Below, one piece after another: positions 1 through 5,394 of a DNA stretch of 10,090 nucleotides; position 1 is the first letter of the stretch; each line of letters starts with the position of its first letter. The notes below the pieces were generated by a model that ran no database searches, was not told the DNA's origin, and saw only the letters and a list, made by a program, of their open reading frames with translations. The stretch covers positions 1 through 10,090 of the forward strand of contig JBBRSC010000111.1 of assembly GCA_038245795.1 (NCBI GenBank), given 5' to 3'. This DNA is from JBBRSC01 sp038245795. GTDB lineage: Bacteria > Actinomycetota > Acidimicrobiia > Acidimicrobiales > Microtrichaceae. A program made the translations under genes and the position numbers.

Positions 1-345
1 ACGGGAAGCGGGAGCAAAGGGAATGGCGGGAGCCGAATCCGACATCGTTGGCGCATGCGCTGGTGGCGCCATGGCGTAACTCGGCTGCTCCATGGTTGGA
101 GGAGGCGGAACGACCGGAGGAGCGGGTGGCGCCGCTGTCACCGCAGTGATCACCGGAGCGGCGGCTGCCGGATTCGGGGTAGCGAAGTTCGGTGGCGGGG
201 GGCTGCCAACGCCTGGACCGGGCAGAACCGACGCCAAGTCGATCGGTGGGAGCGGTGCAGCGGGAACGAGAGGAACCGGTAGCCACGATGGCGGTCCCGT
301 TGGATGCTGCTGAGCATCCTCGTCGGACGGCCCAGTCTCGCTCAT
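1..345 (-). CDS. Proline-rich protein of unknown function, N-terminal part (cut by left window edge)
   Basis: Reading the minus strand from an ATG at 345-343, the frame stays open for all 115 codons to base 1, so the gene continues out of the window. An in-frame TAG lies four codons upstream of the ATG, which makes this ATG the natural start. The visible protein begins MSETGPSDED and is then strongly biased: about 34 of 115 residues are proline, with much alanine and valine and runs of four prolines near residues 49-52 and 80-83. There is no signal peptide, membrane segment or recognisable fold; it reads as a disordered leader or linker. Actinobacterial proteins with such leaders often carry a membrane or catalytic domain further on, but that part is not visible and I assign no function. 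GAGGGG directly abuts the ATG, too close for a normal ribosome site, so leaderless translation is possible. The opposite-strand open frames here have arginine- and glycine-rich nonsense composition and look like shadows. Confidence 0.7.
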   Translation of the reverse strand, partial: MSETGPSDEDAQQHPTGPPSWLPVPLVPAAPLPPIDLASVLPGPGVGSPPPPNFATPNPAAAAPVITAVTAAPPAPPVVPPPPTMEQPSYAMAPPAHAPTMSDSAPAIPFAPASR

Positions 346-390
346 CCCCTCAGACTAACGAACTCGCTGATGTGGCTGTCCTGACCGTCG

Positions 391-428
391 GGCCTGCCTG
401 TCTCCACCGATCGCCAGGCCTGCCTGTC
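391..428 (+). repeat. 12-bp direct repeat pair, candidate operator
   Basis: GGCCTGCCTGTC occurs at 391-402 and again, identically, at 417-428, 26 bases apart start to start. The second copy ends one base before the TAGGGT hexamer at 430-435, so the pair would span the -35/spacer region of a promoter for the gene at 443. The segment also contains GGCCTG at 391-396 and its inverse CAGGCC at 415-420. A TetR-family gene is the second gene of this unit, and such regulators commonly bind their own promoter, so it is the obvious candidate ligand. TetR operators are usually palindromic rather than direct repeats, so another regulator is possible. Confidence 0.45.
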
Positions 429-429
429 C

Positions 430-435
430 TAGGGT
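430..435 (+). promoter_or_regulatory. Possible -10 element (TAGGGT) for the gene at 443
   Basis: TAGGGT matches the actinobacterial TAnnnT -10 pattern and ends seven bases before the ATG at 443, which would place the transcript start at or next to that ATG and give a leaderless mRNA. The same bases include AGGG (431-434), eight bases before the ATG, which could instead serve as a weak ribosome-binding site. Both readings favour ATG 443 over the GTG at 434. No convincing -35 box is seen. Confidence 0.35.
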
Positions 436-442
436 GCGGTTC

Positions 443-1102
443 ATGCCACGCCTGCGACAGATCAGCCGAGACGACGCCCCCGACGGCATCGTCACCACGA
501 TGTACGACCTCCTGTTCGGCACGCGGGATCCGGTCGCCGAGCCTGGCACCATCACGGGCACTCCGGGCGACTGGTGGACCGTCTTCGCGCTCGTTCCAGA
601 TGTGTTGGATCATGCCGTTCGTGGCTTTGGTTTGTACCGCAGCCCGGACCGAAAGCTGGACCCGCAGCTCCGAGAGCTGGGTCAGACACGCGCTGGTTGG
701 TCACGCGGCAGCCAGTTCGTCTTCTCGCAGCACGCCAAGAGCTGCCGCGCCCTCGGCATGGACGACGCCAAGATTGCGTCGATCGCGCACTGGGCGGCAG
801 CCGACTGCTTCTCCGAGGTCGAACGCCTAGTGCTCGCGTACACCGACGCCCTCGTCTACGACGGCGGACGCGTGGCTGATGGATTGTTCGAGGCGTTGCG
901 CCGGCATCTCTCCGACGAGGAGATCCTCGAGCTCACGTACATCACATGCCTTTACGACATGCACGCCGTGATGAGCCGCGCCCTGCGGACCGAATTCGAT
1001 GACCGACCTGAGCCGGTCGTCGAGGTTGGCGCCCCTGAGGGTTTCGATGCCTCGCGCGACATCGGACTCGACATCTCGGGCGGACGGTCCTCGGCGCGAT
1101 GA
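443..1102 (+). CDS. Carboxymuconolactone decarboxylase (AhpD-fold) family protein without the CxxC pair
   Basis: This is a 219-residue protein from ATG 443; a GTG at 434 would add three residues, but AGGG/TAGGGT just upstream fits 443 better. The core at residues 75-125 follows the AhpD/CMD pattern: E78, the turn G89-S90, and H97 in QFVFSQHAKSC, then an Ala-rich helix. In AhpD the segment is ExxxCxxCxxxH; here the cysteine positions are occupied by serine and phenylalanine (S90, F93) and only E78 and H97 remain. A disulfide peroxidase role is therefore unlikely; a decarboxylase, hydrolase or binding role is more plausible. The C-terminal helix pair (about 155-185) resembles the second CMD half, where family members carry the ELTYITCLYDM-like stretch. 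No signal peptide or membrane segment is seen. Its stop overlaps the TetR gene start (ATGA, 1099-1102), so the two are co-transcribed. Substrate is unknown; the neighbouring dehalogenase hints at catabolism of a halogenated or aromatic compound, which is inference. Confidence 0.8.
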   Translation: MPRLRQISRDDAPDGIVTTMYDLLFGTRDPVAEPGTITGTPGDWWTVFALVPDVLDHAVRGFGLYRSPDRKLDPQLRELGQTRAGWSRGSQFVFSQHAKSCRALGMDDAKIASIAHWAAADCFSEVERLVLAYTDALVYDGGRVADGLFEALRRHLSDEEILELTYITCLYDMHAVMSRALRTEFDDRPEPVVEVGAPEGFDASRDIGLDISGGRSSAR

Positions 1103-1680
1103 CCGAACGAGACGGACGGATAGCGCGCTCGACCCGAAGTCGAGCGATGGTGGCCGAGGCTTGGGCGGGTCTTGTTGAACTCGACCCGGCACTTCCAGAC
1201 ATGGACGCCGTTGCTGACACTGCGGGTGTCTCCGTGCGATCGATCTATCGACTTTTCGGTGACAACCGAGCCGTGGTGGACGAGGGTGTCCTTGCTCAAC
1301 TCCGCCTCGTTCGCCCGCTGGTTGCCTGTGATGTCCCAGGTCGAGCAACGCTCGCGACGCGGTGCGAAGCCGTTGCCAATGTTCACGGGGCGTTGAACGA
1401 GGCACTCCTCAACTTCCGATACTTCGCCGCGGATCCTTCGGCATCGCCAGCCGTGACCAAGGCGCTGGCATCGCTTCGTCGAGCGCGTCGCGTCACCCTC
1501 AGCTCCGTCTTCGAGCGCGAGTTGGAGCGCCTCGACACCAACGAGCATCCCAGCCGGCTCGACGCCATCGAATCAGCGAGCGGCTGGGGAACCTGGCACG
1601 GTCTGCGTGTCGATCAACGACTCTCCCGAGTTCGGGCGCAGGGCATCGTCGAGACCCAACTTCGCGCCATACTTCGCTGA
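1099..1680 (+). CDS. TetR-family transcriptional regulator
   Basis: The 193-residue protein has a TetR-type N-terminal DNA-binding domain: a basic first helix (about 7-28), then a helix-turn-helix at 35-56 with AVADTAGVSVRSIYRLFGDN, matching the family pattern of an alanine-rich positioning helix, the turn AGVS and a recognition helix ending in Y-x-x-F. The rest (about 60-193) is helical and divergent, as expected for the ligand-binding and dimerisation half. Length is normal for the family. The ATG overlaps the stop of the upstream gene by ATGA, so translation is coupled. It sits between the CMD-fold gene and the haloalkane dehalogenase, which makes it the likely local regulator of both and of itself. 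Candidate binding sites are the 12-bp direct repeats at 391-428 and the 14-bp tandem units at 1677-1746. The effector cannot be told from sequence. Confidence 0.88.
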   Translation: MTERDGRIARSTRSRAMVAEAWAGLVELDPALPDMDAVADTAGVSVRSIYRLFGDNRAVVDEGVLAQLRLVRPLVACDVPGRATLATRCEAVANVHGALNEALLNFRYFAADPSASPAVTKALASLRRARRVTLSSVFERELERLDTNEHPSRLDAIESASGWGTWHGLRVDQRLSRVRAQGIVETQLRAILR

Positions 1681-1746
1681 ACGACATCAGCTGAGCGACA
1701 CCCACGCAGGGACACCAACTCAGCGACACCCACTGAACGACCTGGA
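1677..1746 (+). repeat. Five degenerate 14-bp tandem units between the TetR and dehalogenase genes
   Basis: Units begin at 1677, 1691, 1705, 1719 and 1733. They read CTGAACGACATCAG, CTGAGCGACACCCA, CGCAGGGACACCAA, CTCAGCGACACCCA and CTGAACGACCTGGA. Units 2 and 4 match at 13 of 14 positions, unit 3 matches unit 4 at 11, and units 1 and 5 share their first nine bases. The array starts on the stop codon of the TetR gene and ends in the ribosome-binding site of the dehalogenase, so it occupies nearly the whole 72-base gap. The exact 14-base step argues against chance. Fourteen is not a multiple of three, so the array is not a coding repeat. It may be operator spacing or a product of slippage; function is unknown. 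Confidence 0.7.
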
Positions 1747-1747
1747 G
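1744..1747 (+). promoter_or_regulatory. Ribosome-binding site deciding the TTG start of the dehalogenase
   Basis: GGAG at 1744-1747 stands five bases before TTG 1753. No ATG lies in this frame near the N-terminus, and the protein begins M-HSLRTPDD, which aligns with the usual M-x-x-LRTPD opening of subfamily I haloalkane dehalogenases. The site is partly inside the last 14-bp repeat unit. Confidence 0.75.
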
Positions 1748-1752
1748 CTCCT

Positions 1753-2661
1753 TTGCACTCTCTCAGAACTCCCGATGACGCCTTTGCCGGCATCGACGAC
1801 TTCCCCTACGTTGCGCGCTACGCCGAGATCGATGACCTCGACGGGGGACGACTCCGTGTGGCGTACATCGACGAGGGGCCCGCTGATGGTGAGACTGTTC
1901 TGTGCATGCACGGAGAACCGTCGTGGTCGTACCTCTACCGCTCCATGATTCCTGTCTTTCTGGCGGCAGGCTATCGAGTGATCGCTCCCGATCTGGTGGG
2001 GTTCGGTCGAAGCGACAAGCCATCGCAGCGGTCGGACTACACCTACGAACGTCACGTTGGCTGGATGGCGACGCTGCTGTTCGACGAGTTGGATCTCTCG
2101 GGACTGACGCTGGTCTGCCAGGACTGGGGTGGGTTGATCGGTCTCCGAATCGTCGGCGAACATCCTGATCGCTTCGCTCGGGTGGTGGCGGCGAACACGT
2201 TCCTGCCAACCGGAGAACGTCAGCTCGGGTCCGCATTCGAGGCATGGTGCAACTTCTCACAAACGGTCGAGACGTTCCCGACGAGCTTTGTTGTCAATGG
2301 GGGCTGTGTACGAGACCTCACGCCGGCCGAGATGGCGGCGTACGACGCGCCCTTCCCGGACGAGTCCTACAAAGAGGGCGCCCGCCAATTCCCCATTCTC
2401 GTACCCGCGTCACCGGAGGATCCGGCCGCCCCGGCGAATCGACTGGCGTGGGCGTCCTTGCAAACGTTCGATCGTCCGTTCCTGTGCGCCTTCAGCGATG
2501 GCGATCCGATCACGGCGGGCGCCGACCGAGTGTTGATCACCCAGATTGCAGGCGCCGCCGGGCAACCACACACGACGATGGTCGGCGGCGGTCACTTCCT
2601 GCAAGAGGACTGCGGACCTGAGTTGGCGGGTGCCGTGGTCTCGTTCATCGCCGAGACCTAA
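1753..2661 (+). CDS. dhmA: Haloalkane dehalogenase, subfamily HLD-I
   Basis: This alpha/beta hydrolase (302 residues, normal length) should hydrolyse carbon-halogen bonds in haloalkanes to give an alcohol and halide, in the cytoplasm without cofactor. Visible motifs are: HGEPSWSYLYR at 53-63 (oxyanion region, with the HGEP form typical of HLD-I rather than the HGNP of HLD-II); the nucleophile elbow VCQDWGG at 121-127, with D124 as nucleophile and W125 as first halide-holding residue; W165 in the cap as the likely second halide tryptophan; the acid D251 in SDGDPIT; and H281 in GGGHFLQED as catalytic base. An Asp-His-Asp triad with two tryptophans is the HLD-I arrangement. The TTG start is chosen from GGAG five bases upstream and the LRTPDD opening. 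It follows the TetR gene by 72 bases holding a 14-bp repeat array and precedes the ABC1 kinase by 9 bases. Natural substrate is unknown; some close homologues have untested activity. The symbol follows the family name for this subfamily. Confidence 0.9.
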   Translation: MHSLRTPDDAFAGIDDFPYVARYAEIDDLDGGRLRVAYIDEGPADGETVLCMHGEPSWSYLYRSMIPVFLAAGYRVIAPDLVGFGRSDKPSQRSDYTYERHVGWMATLLFDELDLSGLTLVCQDWGGLIGLRIVGEHPDRFARVVAANTFLPTGERQLGSAFEAWCNFSQTVETFPTSFVVNGGCVRDLTPAEMAAYDAPFPDESYKEGARQFPILVPASPEDPAAPANRLAWASLQTFDRPFLCAFSDGDPITAGADRVLITQIAGAAGQPHTTMVGGGHFLQEDCGPELAGAVVSFIAET

Positions 2662-2670
2662 CCTTCAGCC

Positions 2671-4065
2671 GTGCCGGTCAACGCTCCACCTCCTCCTCAG
2701 GTGGCGTTGACACCCATCACGCTGCGGTCGCCCTCGGCCCGAGCGCTCCAGCTCCGTCTCCGCCAGACCCTCCGGAGTCTCGGCCCGCGATTGGAGCCGC
2801 TCGTGATTGCCAAACGAATGGGTCGGACGGTTCCCGATGCGCTCCTCGCTGCCGAGGCGAAGAGAGCCTTCCGCCGCCTCGGGGCCACGTACACAAAGCT
2901 TGGCCAAGTGGTGGCGTCGGCCCCCGGGGTTTTCGGTCCCGAGATCGCGGATGAGTTCCGTTCGTTGCTTGACGACGGCCGCCCGGTGCCGTTCGGCCGG
3001 ATTCGATCGGTGATCGAATCCGAGACCGGGCGCCCACTCCGCGAAACGTTCAGTTCGATCGATCCCACACCGATCGGGTGCGCATCGATCGCGGTTGTGT
3101 ATCGGGCGACTCTCCACGATGGACGCACGGTTGCCGTGAAAGTCACCCGGCCGGGGATTCGACGCAAGGTGGCATCCGATCTCGCGATCATGCGGCGGAT
3201 CCTTCCTGTGCTCGCCGGTCGAATTGCGGGGGGCGATCCACGTCTGGTCGCCCCGATGCTCGAAGGCCTCGCCGAGCAACTGGCCGAGGAGCTCGACCTT
3301 CGCAATGAGGCACGGACGATGGCCCACTTTGCGACGATGATGACCGCAGCCGGTCTCACGTCGTTGGTGATTCCGGTCACGGTGCCGGAACTGTCGGGCC
3401 CCCGCGTGTTGGTGATGGAGTTTCTGGACGGTGTTCCGATCGACGACATCGAGGCAGTCAGCGAGTTCGGGTTCGATCCCGCACCGCTCGTCGAGTCGGT
3501 CGTGAAGGCGTGGTTCCTGACGACCCTTCGAGATGGCGTGTTCCACGGTGACGTGCACGCCGGGAACCTCATGTTGTTAGCGGATGGACGCCTGGGAATT
3601 CTCGACTGGGGGATTCTCGGCCGTCTCAGCGACGACACGCGCAATGAGTTCCGAGACATCATTTTGGCAGCGCTCGGCGACGACGCCGCGTGGATCCGGG
3701 TGAACGATCGGGTGACTGTGCAGTTCGGCCCGATGCTCGAGGACCGACTGGGCATCAGCGGTGAGCAGATTCCACTGTTTGTCAGAGGACTCATCGAGCC
3801 GCTGCTGACACGTCCGTTCGGCGAGGTCCAACTCAGCGCGCTGTTCATGGGTCCCGATGAGCCAGCGACCGGAGGCGTGGGGTTTACGGGCACAGGAGCA
3901 CGCTCAGACGTGCTCGAATTCGATCGGGGCATGTTCCTGCTGGTGAAGCAACTGCTGTATTTCGAACGCTATGGAAAGCTGTATCTGTCTGAGGTCTCGT
4001 TGTTGTCGGACCGGGGCTTTTTCGAGGCGATCGTGGGCGTGCCCAACAGAGGAGATTCGACATGA
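2671..4065 (+). CDS. ABC1/UbiB (AarF) family atypical kinase with divergent ATP-site motifs
   Basis: The 464-residue protein has the family order of motifs. The N-terminal extension carries the diagnostic KxGQ at 76-79 (YTKLGQ) followed by GVFGPEIADEF. The nucleotide loop at 134-145 reads TPIGCASIAVVYR where relatives have an alanine-rich AAASIAQVHR. The conserved lysine is K157 in VAVKV, the E-D-x-x-x-E-A helix is at 207-214 (ELDLRNEA), the catalytic loop is HGDVHAGN at 292-299 (D294, N299; usual form HxDxHPGN), and the metal-binding triplet is DWG at 312-314 instead of DFG. All charged catalytic residues remain, so activity is likely. Family members support quinone biosynthesis or lipid homeostasis; UbiB itself acts as an ATPase for ubiquinone assembly. 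In a presumed menaquinone organism the role is open. GTG 2671 is the first start after the dehalogenase; GTG 2701 is possible, and neither has a strong ribosome site. The end overlaps the NADH dehydrogenase gene by four bases, suggesting a shared quinone theme. Confidence 0.87.
   Translation: MPVNAPPPPQVALTPITLRSPSARALQLRLRQTLRSLGPRLEPLVIAKRMGRTVPDALLAAEAKRAFRRLGATYTKLGQVVASAPGVFGPEIADEFRSLLDDGRPVPFGRIRSVIESETGRPLRETFSSIDPTPIGCASIAVVYRATLHDGRTVAVKVTRPGIRRKVASDLAIMRRILPVLAGRIAGGDPRLVAPMLEGLAEQLAEELDLRNEARTMAHFATMMTAAGLTSLVIPVTVPELSGPRVLVMEFLDGVPIDDIEAVSEFGFDPAPLVESVVKAWFLTTLRDGVFHGDVHAGNLMLLADGRLGILDWGILGRLSDDTRNEFRDIILAALGDDAAWIRVNDRVTVQFGPMLEDRLGISGEQIPLFVRGLIEPLLTRPFGEVQLSALFMGPDEPATGGVGFTGTGARSDVLEFDRGMFLLVKQLLYFERYGKLYLSEVSLLSDRGFFEAIVGVPNRGDST
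4048..4054 (+). promoter_or_regulatory. Strong ribosome-binding site for the NADH dehydrogenase gene
   Basis: AGAGGAG lies seven bases before ATG 4062, inside the last codons of the kinase gene. It is the best Shine-Dalgarno match in the window and suggests efficient independent initiation of the dehydrogenase within the coupled operon. Confidence 0.75.
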
Positions 4066-5339
4066 CAGATACAACAGCGAACGGAGCTCGTCGGCATCGG
4101 GTGGTGATCATCGGTGCCGGTTTTGGGGGACTGGCAGCAGCGCGTTCGCTGCAAGATGCACCAGTTGACGTGGTGATCGTCGATGCCCGCAACCACCACA
4201 CCTTTCAGCCGTTGCTCTACCAGGTCGCCACCGCCGGACTTGATGGCGACGACGTCTGCTACCCGGTGCGAGGAATCGTCGCTCGCCAACGAAACACGGA
4301 GTTTCGACTCGGGCGCGTCAGCGAGGTGGTCCTCGCAACGAACCAGATCCGCTTCGCCGACGGCGCAGTGCTGGGGTACGACCATCTCATCCTCGCGGCC
4401 GGTGCGATCACCAACGATTTCGGTATCCCGGGTGTAGCGGACGTCTCGTTCGGAATGAAGTCGTTGACCGACGCCTTGGCGATGCGGGCTCACATACTCG
4501 CCCAATTCGAACGAGTGGATTCGCAACCGGAGCTGATCGACGACGGGGCTCTGACGTTCGTCATTACGGGCGGTGGTCCTACGGGAGTCGAGCTGGCTGG
4601 TGGCTTGGTGGAACTGTTCCAACATGTGCTCAGCAAAGATTTCCCACGGCTCGATGTCACCCGCGCTCGGGTCGTTCTGCTCGAAGCGACAGATCGAGTC
4701 CTCGGAGCCTTTCACCCAGCGCTGTCCGAGTATGCGCGCCGAGCGTTGGAGGTTCGCGGCGTCGAGGTGAAAATGTCGTCGGCGGTGACGTCAGCGTCGC
4801 CGACGTCGGTCCTCCTCGACGATGGCACGGTCATTCCGTGCCACACGCTGATCTGGGCTGCCGGCGTGACGGCACATCCGATCGGTGGTTCTTTGGGTGT
4901 TGAATTGACCAAGGGAGGACGCGTTGTGGTCGCTCCAGATCTGTCGATTCCGGGCCATTCGAATGTCTTCGTGGTGGGCGATCTTGCCGGATCGCGTTCG
5001 GCTGACGATCGACTCCTTCCGCAGGTCGCGCCTGTGGCGATCCAAGGCGCTCGGCACGCCGCCGAGCAGATCGTGGCACGACTCCACGGTTCGGACACCT
5101 TGCCCTTTCACTATGTCGACAAGGGCTCGATGGCCACCATCGGTCGACATGATGCGGTCGCCGAACTCCCGGGTGGTGTTCGACTGACCGGCACGGTGGG
5201 GTGGCTGTCGTGGCTGGCTCTGCATCTCTTCCAACTCCTCGGCTTCAGAAATCGTTTGAATGTGGTCGTGAACTGGGCGTGGAACTACGTCACCTACGAC
5301 CGGGCCAGTCGCATCATTCCCTCGATCGAGGAGAGCTGA
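4062..5339 (+). CDS. ndh: Type II NADH:quinone oxidoreductase (NDH-2), FAD-dependent
   Basis: The 425-residue flavoprotein should pass electrons from NAD(P)H through FAD to membrane quinone without pumping protons. It has two Rossmann folds: the FAD site VVIIGAGFGG at 14-23 and the NADH site VITGGGPTGVELAG at 167-180, with E208 ending the second strand as expected for NADH preference. ATG dipeptide-type turns are seen as LAAGA (111-115) and WAAGV (265-269). The second FAD motif VFVVGD ends at D307. The quinone-site segment PQVAPVAIQGARHA at 320-333 retains Q321 and Q328. The C-terminal stretch 378-412, rich in Trp, Leu and Phe and including GFRNRLNVVVNWAWNY, matches the amphipathic membrane anchor of NDH-2 rather than soluble nitrite or ferredoxin reductases. 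Length is near the family norm. The gene overlaps the ABC1 kinase (ATGA at 4062) and has a strong ribosome site, and it precedes the cyclase pair by 55 bases. Other members of this flavoprotein family (for example thioredoxin- or sulfide-related enzymes) fit less well. Confidence 0.9.
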   Translation: MTDTTANGARRHRVVIIGAGFGGLAAARSLQDAPVDVVIVDARNHHTFQPLLYQVATAGLDGDDVCYPVRGIVARQRNTEFRLGRVSEVVLATNQIRFADGAVLGYDHLILAAGAITNDFGIPGVADVSFGMKSLTDALAMRAHILAQFERVDSQPELIDDGALTFVITGGGPTGVELAGGLVELFQHVLSKDFPRLDVTRARVVLLEATDRVLGAFHPALSEYARRALEVRGVEVKMSSAVTSASPTSVLLDDGTVIPCHTLIWAAGVTAHPIGGSLGVELTKGGRVVVAPDLSIPGHSNVFVVGDLAGSRSADDRLLPQVAPVAIQGARHAAEQIVARLHGSDTLPFHYVDKGSMATIGRHDAVAELPGGVRLTGTVGWLSWLALHLFQLLGFRNRLNVVVNWAWNYVTYDRASRIIPSIEES

Positions 5340-5386
5340 GGCTGGTCTCATCGGGTTCTCTCAGGATCCGAATCGACGTGCCGATT

Positions 5387-5390
5387 GGAG
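5387..5390 (+). promoter_or_regulatory. Ribosome-binding site deciding the GTG start of the first cyclase
   Basis: GGAG at 5387-5390 is four bases before GTG 5395. The 55-base gap after the dehydrogenase shows no terminator; a 5-bp inverted pair AATCG (5371-5375) and CGATT (5382-5386) lies just before this site and is too short to call a regulatory hairpin. Confidence 0.6.
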
Positions 5391-5394
5391 TGGT

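Larger units (their letters stand above)
346..442. promoter_or_regulatory. Divergent intergenic/promoter region
   Basis: These 97 bases separate the starts of two divergent genes and must hold whatever drives the carboxymuconolactone decarboxylase-like gene and its downstream TetR gene, and probably the promoter of the proline-rich gene. The segment contains a perfect 12-bp direct repeat, an 8-bp palindrome CAGGCCTG at 415-422, and a TAnnnT hexamer at 430-435. No clear promoter could be picked for the minus-strand gene. Regulatory function is inferred from position. Confidence 0.55.

Noticed and set aside
192..830. 212-residue plus-strand frame across the divergent gap
   Set aside because: Composition is Arg/Ser/Pro-rich without motifs, and it overlaps both the minus-strand gene and the CMD-fold gene, whose motifs are clear.
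1690..1724. GCTGAG/CTCAGC inverted repeat as a terminator after tetR
   Set aside because: The stem is six pairs with a 23-base loop and no T-run. It is a by-product of the 14-bp tandem units.
2665..3932. Long minus-strand frames opposite the ABC1 kinase
   Set aside because: They are shadow frames of a GC-rich gene; they lack motifs, while the plus strand carries KxGQ, the lysine, the catalytic loop and DWG in order.
3969..4715. 248-residue minus-strand frame opposite the NADH dehydrogenase
   Set aside because: No recognisable domain, and it runs across the boundary of two well-supported plus-strand genes.
5371..5386. AATCG/CGATT inverted pair before the first cyclase as a hairpin or riboswitch
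   Set aside because: A five-pair stem with a six-base loop is expected by chance; there is no T-run and no c-di-GMP riboswitch core.
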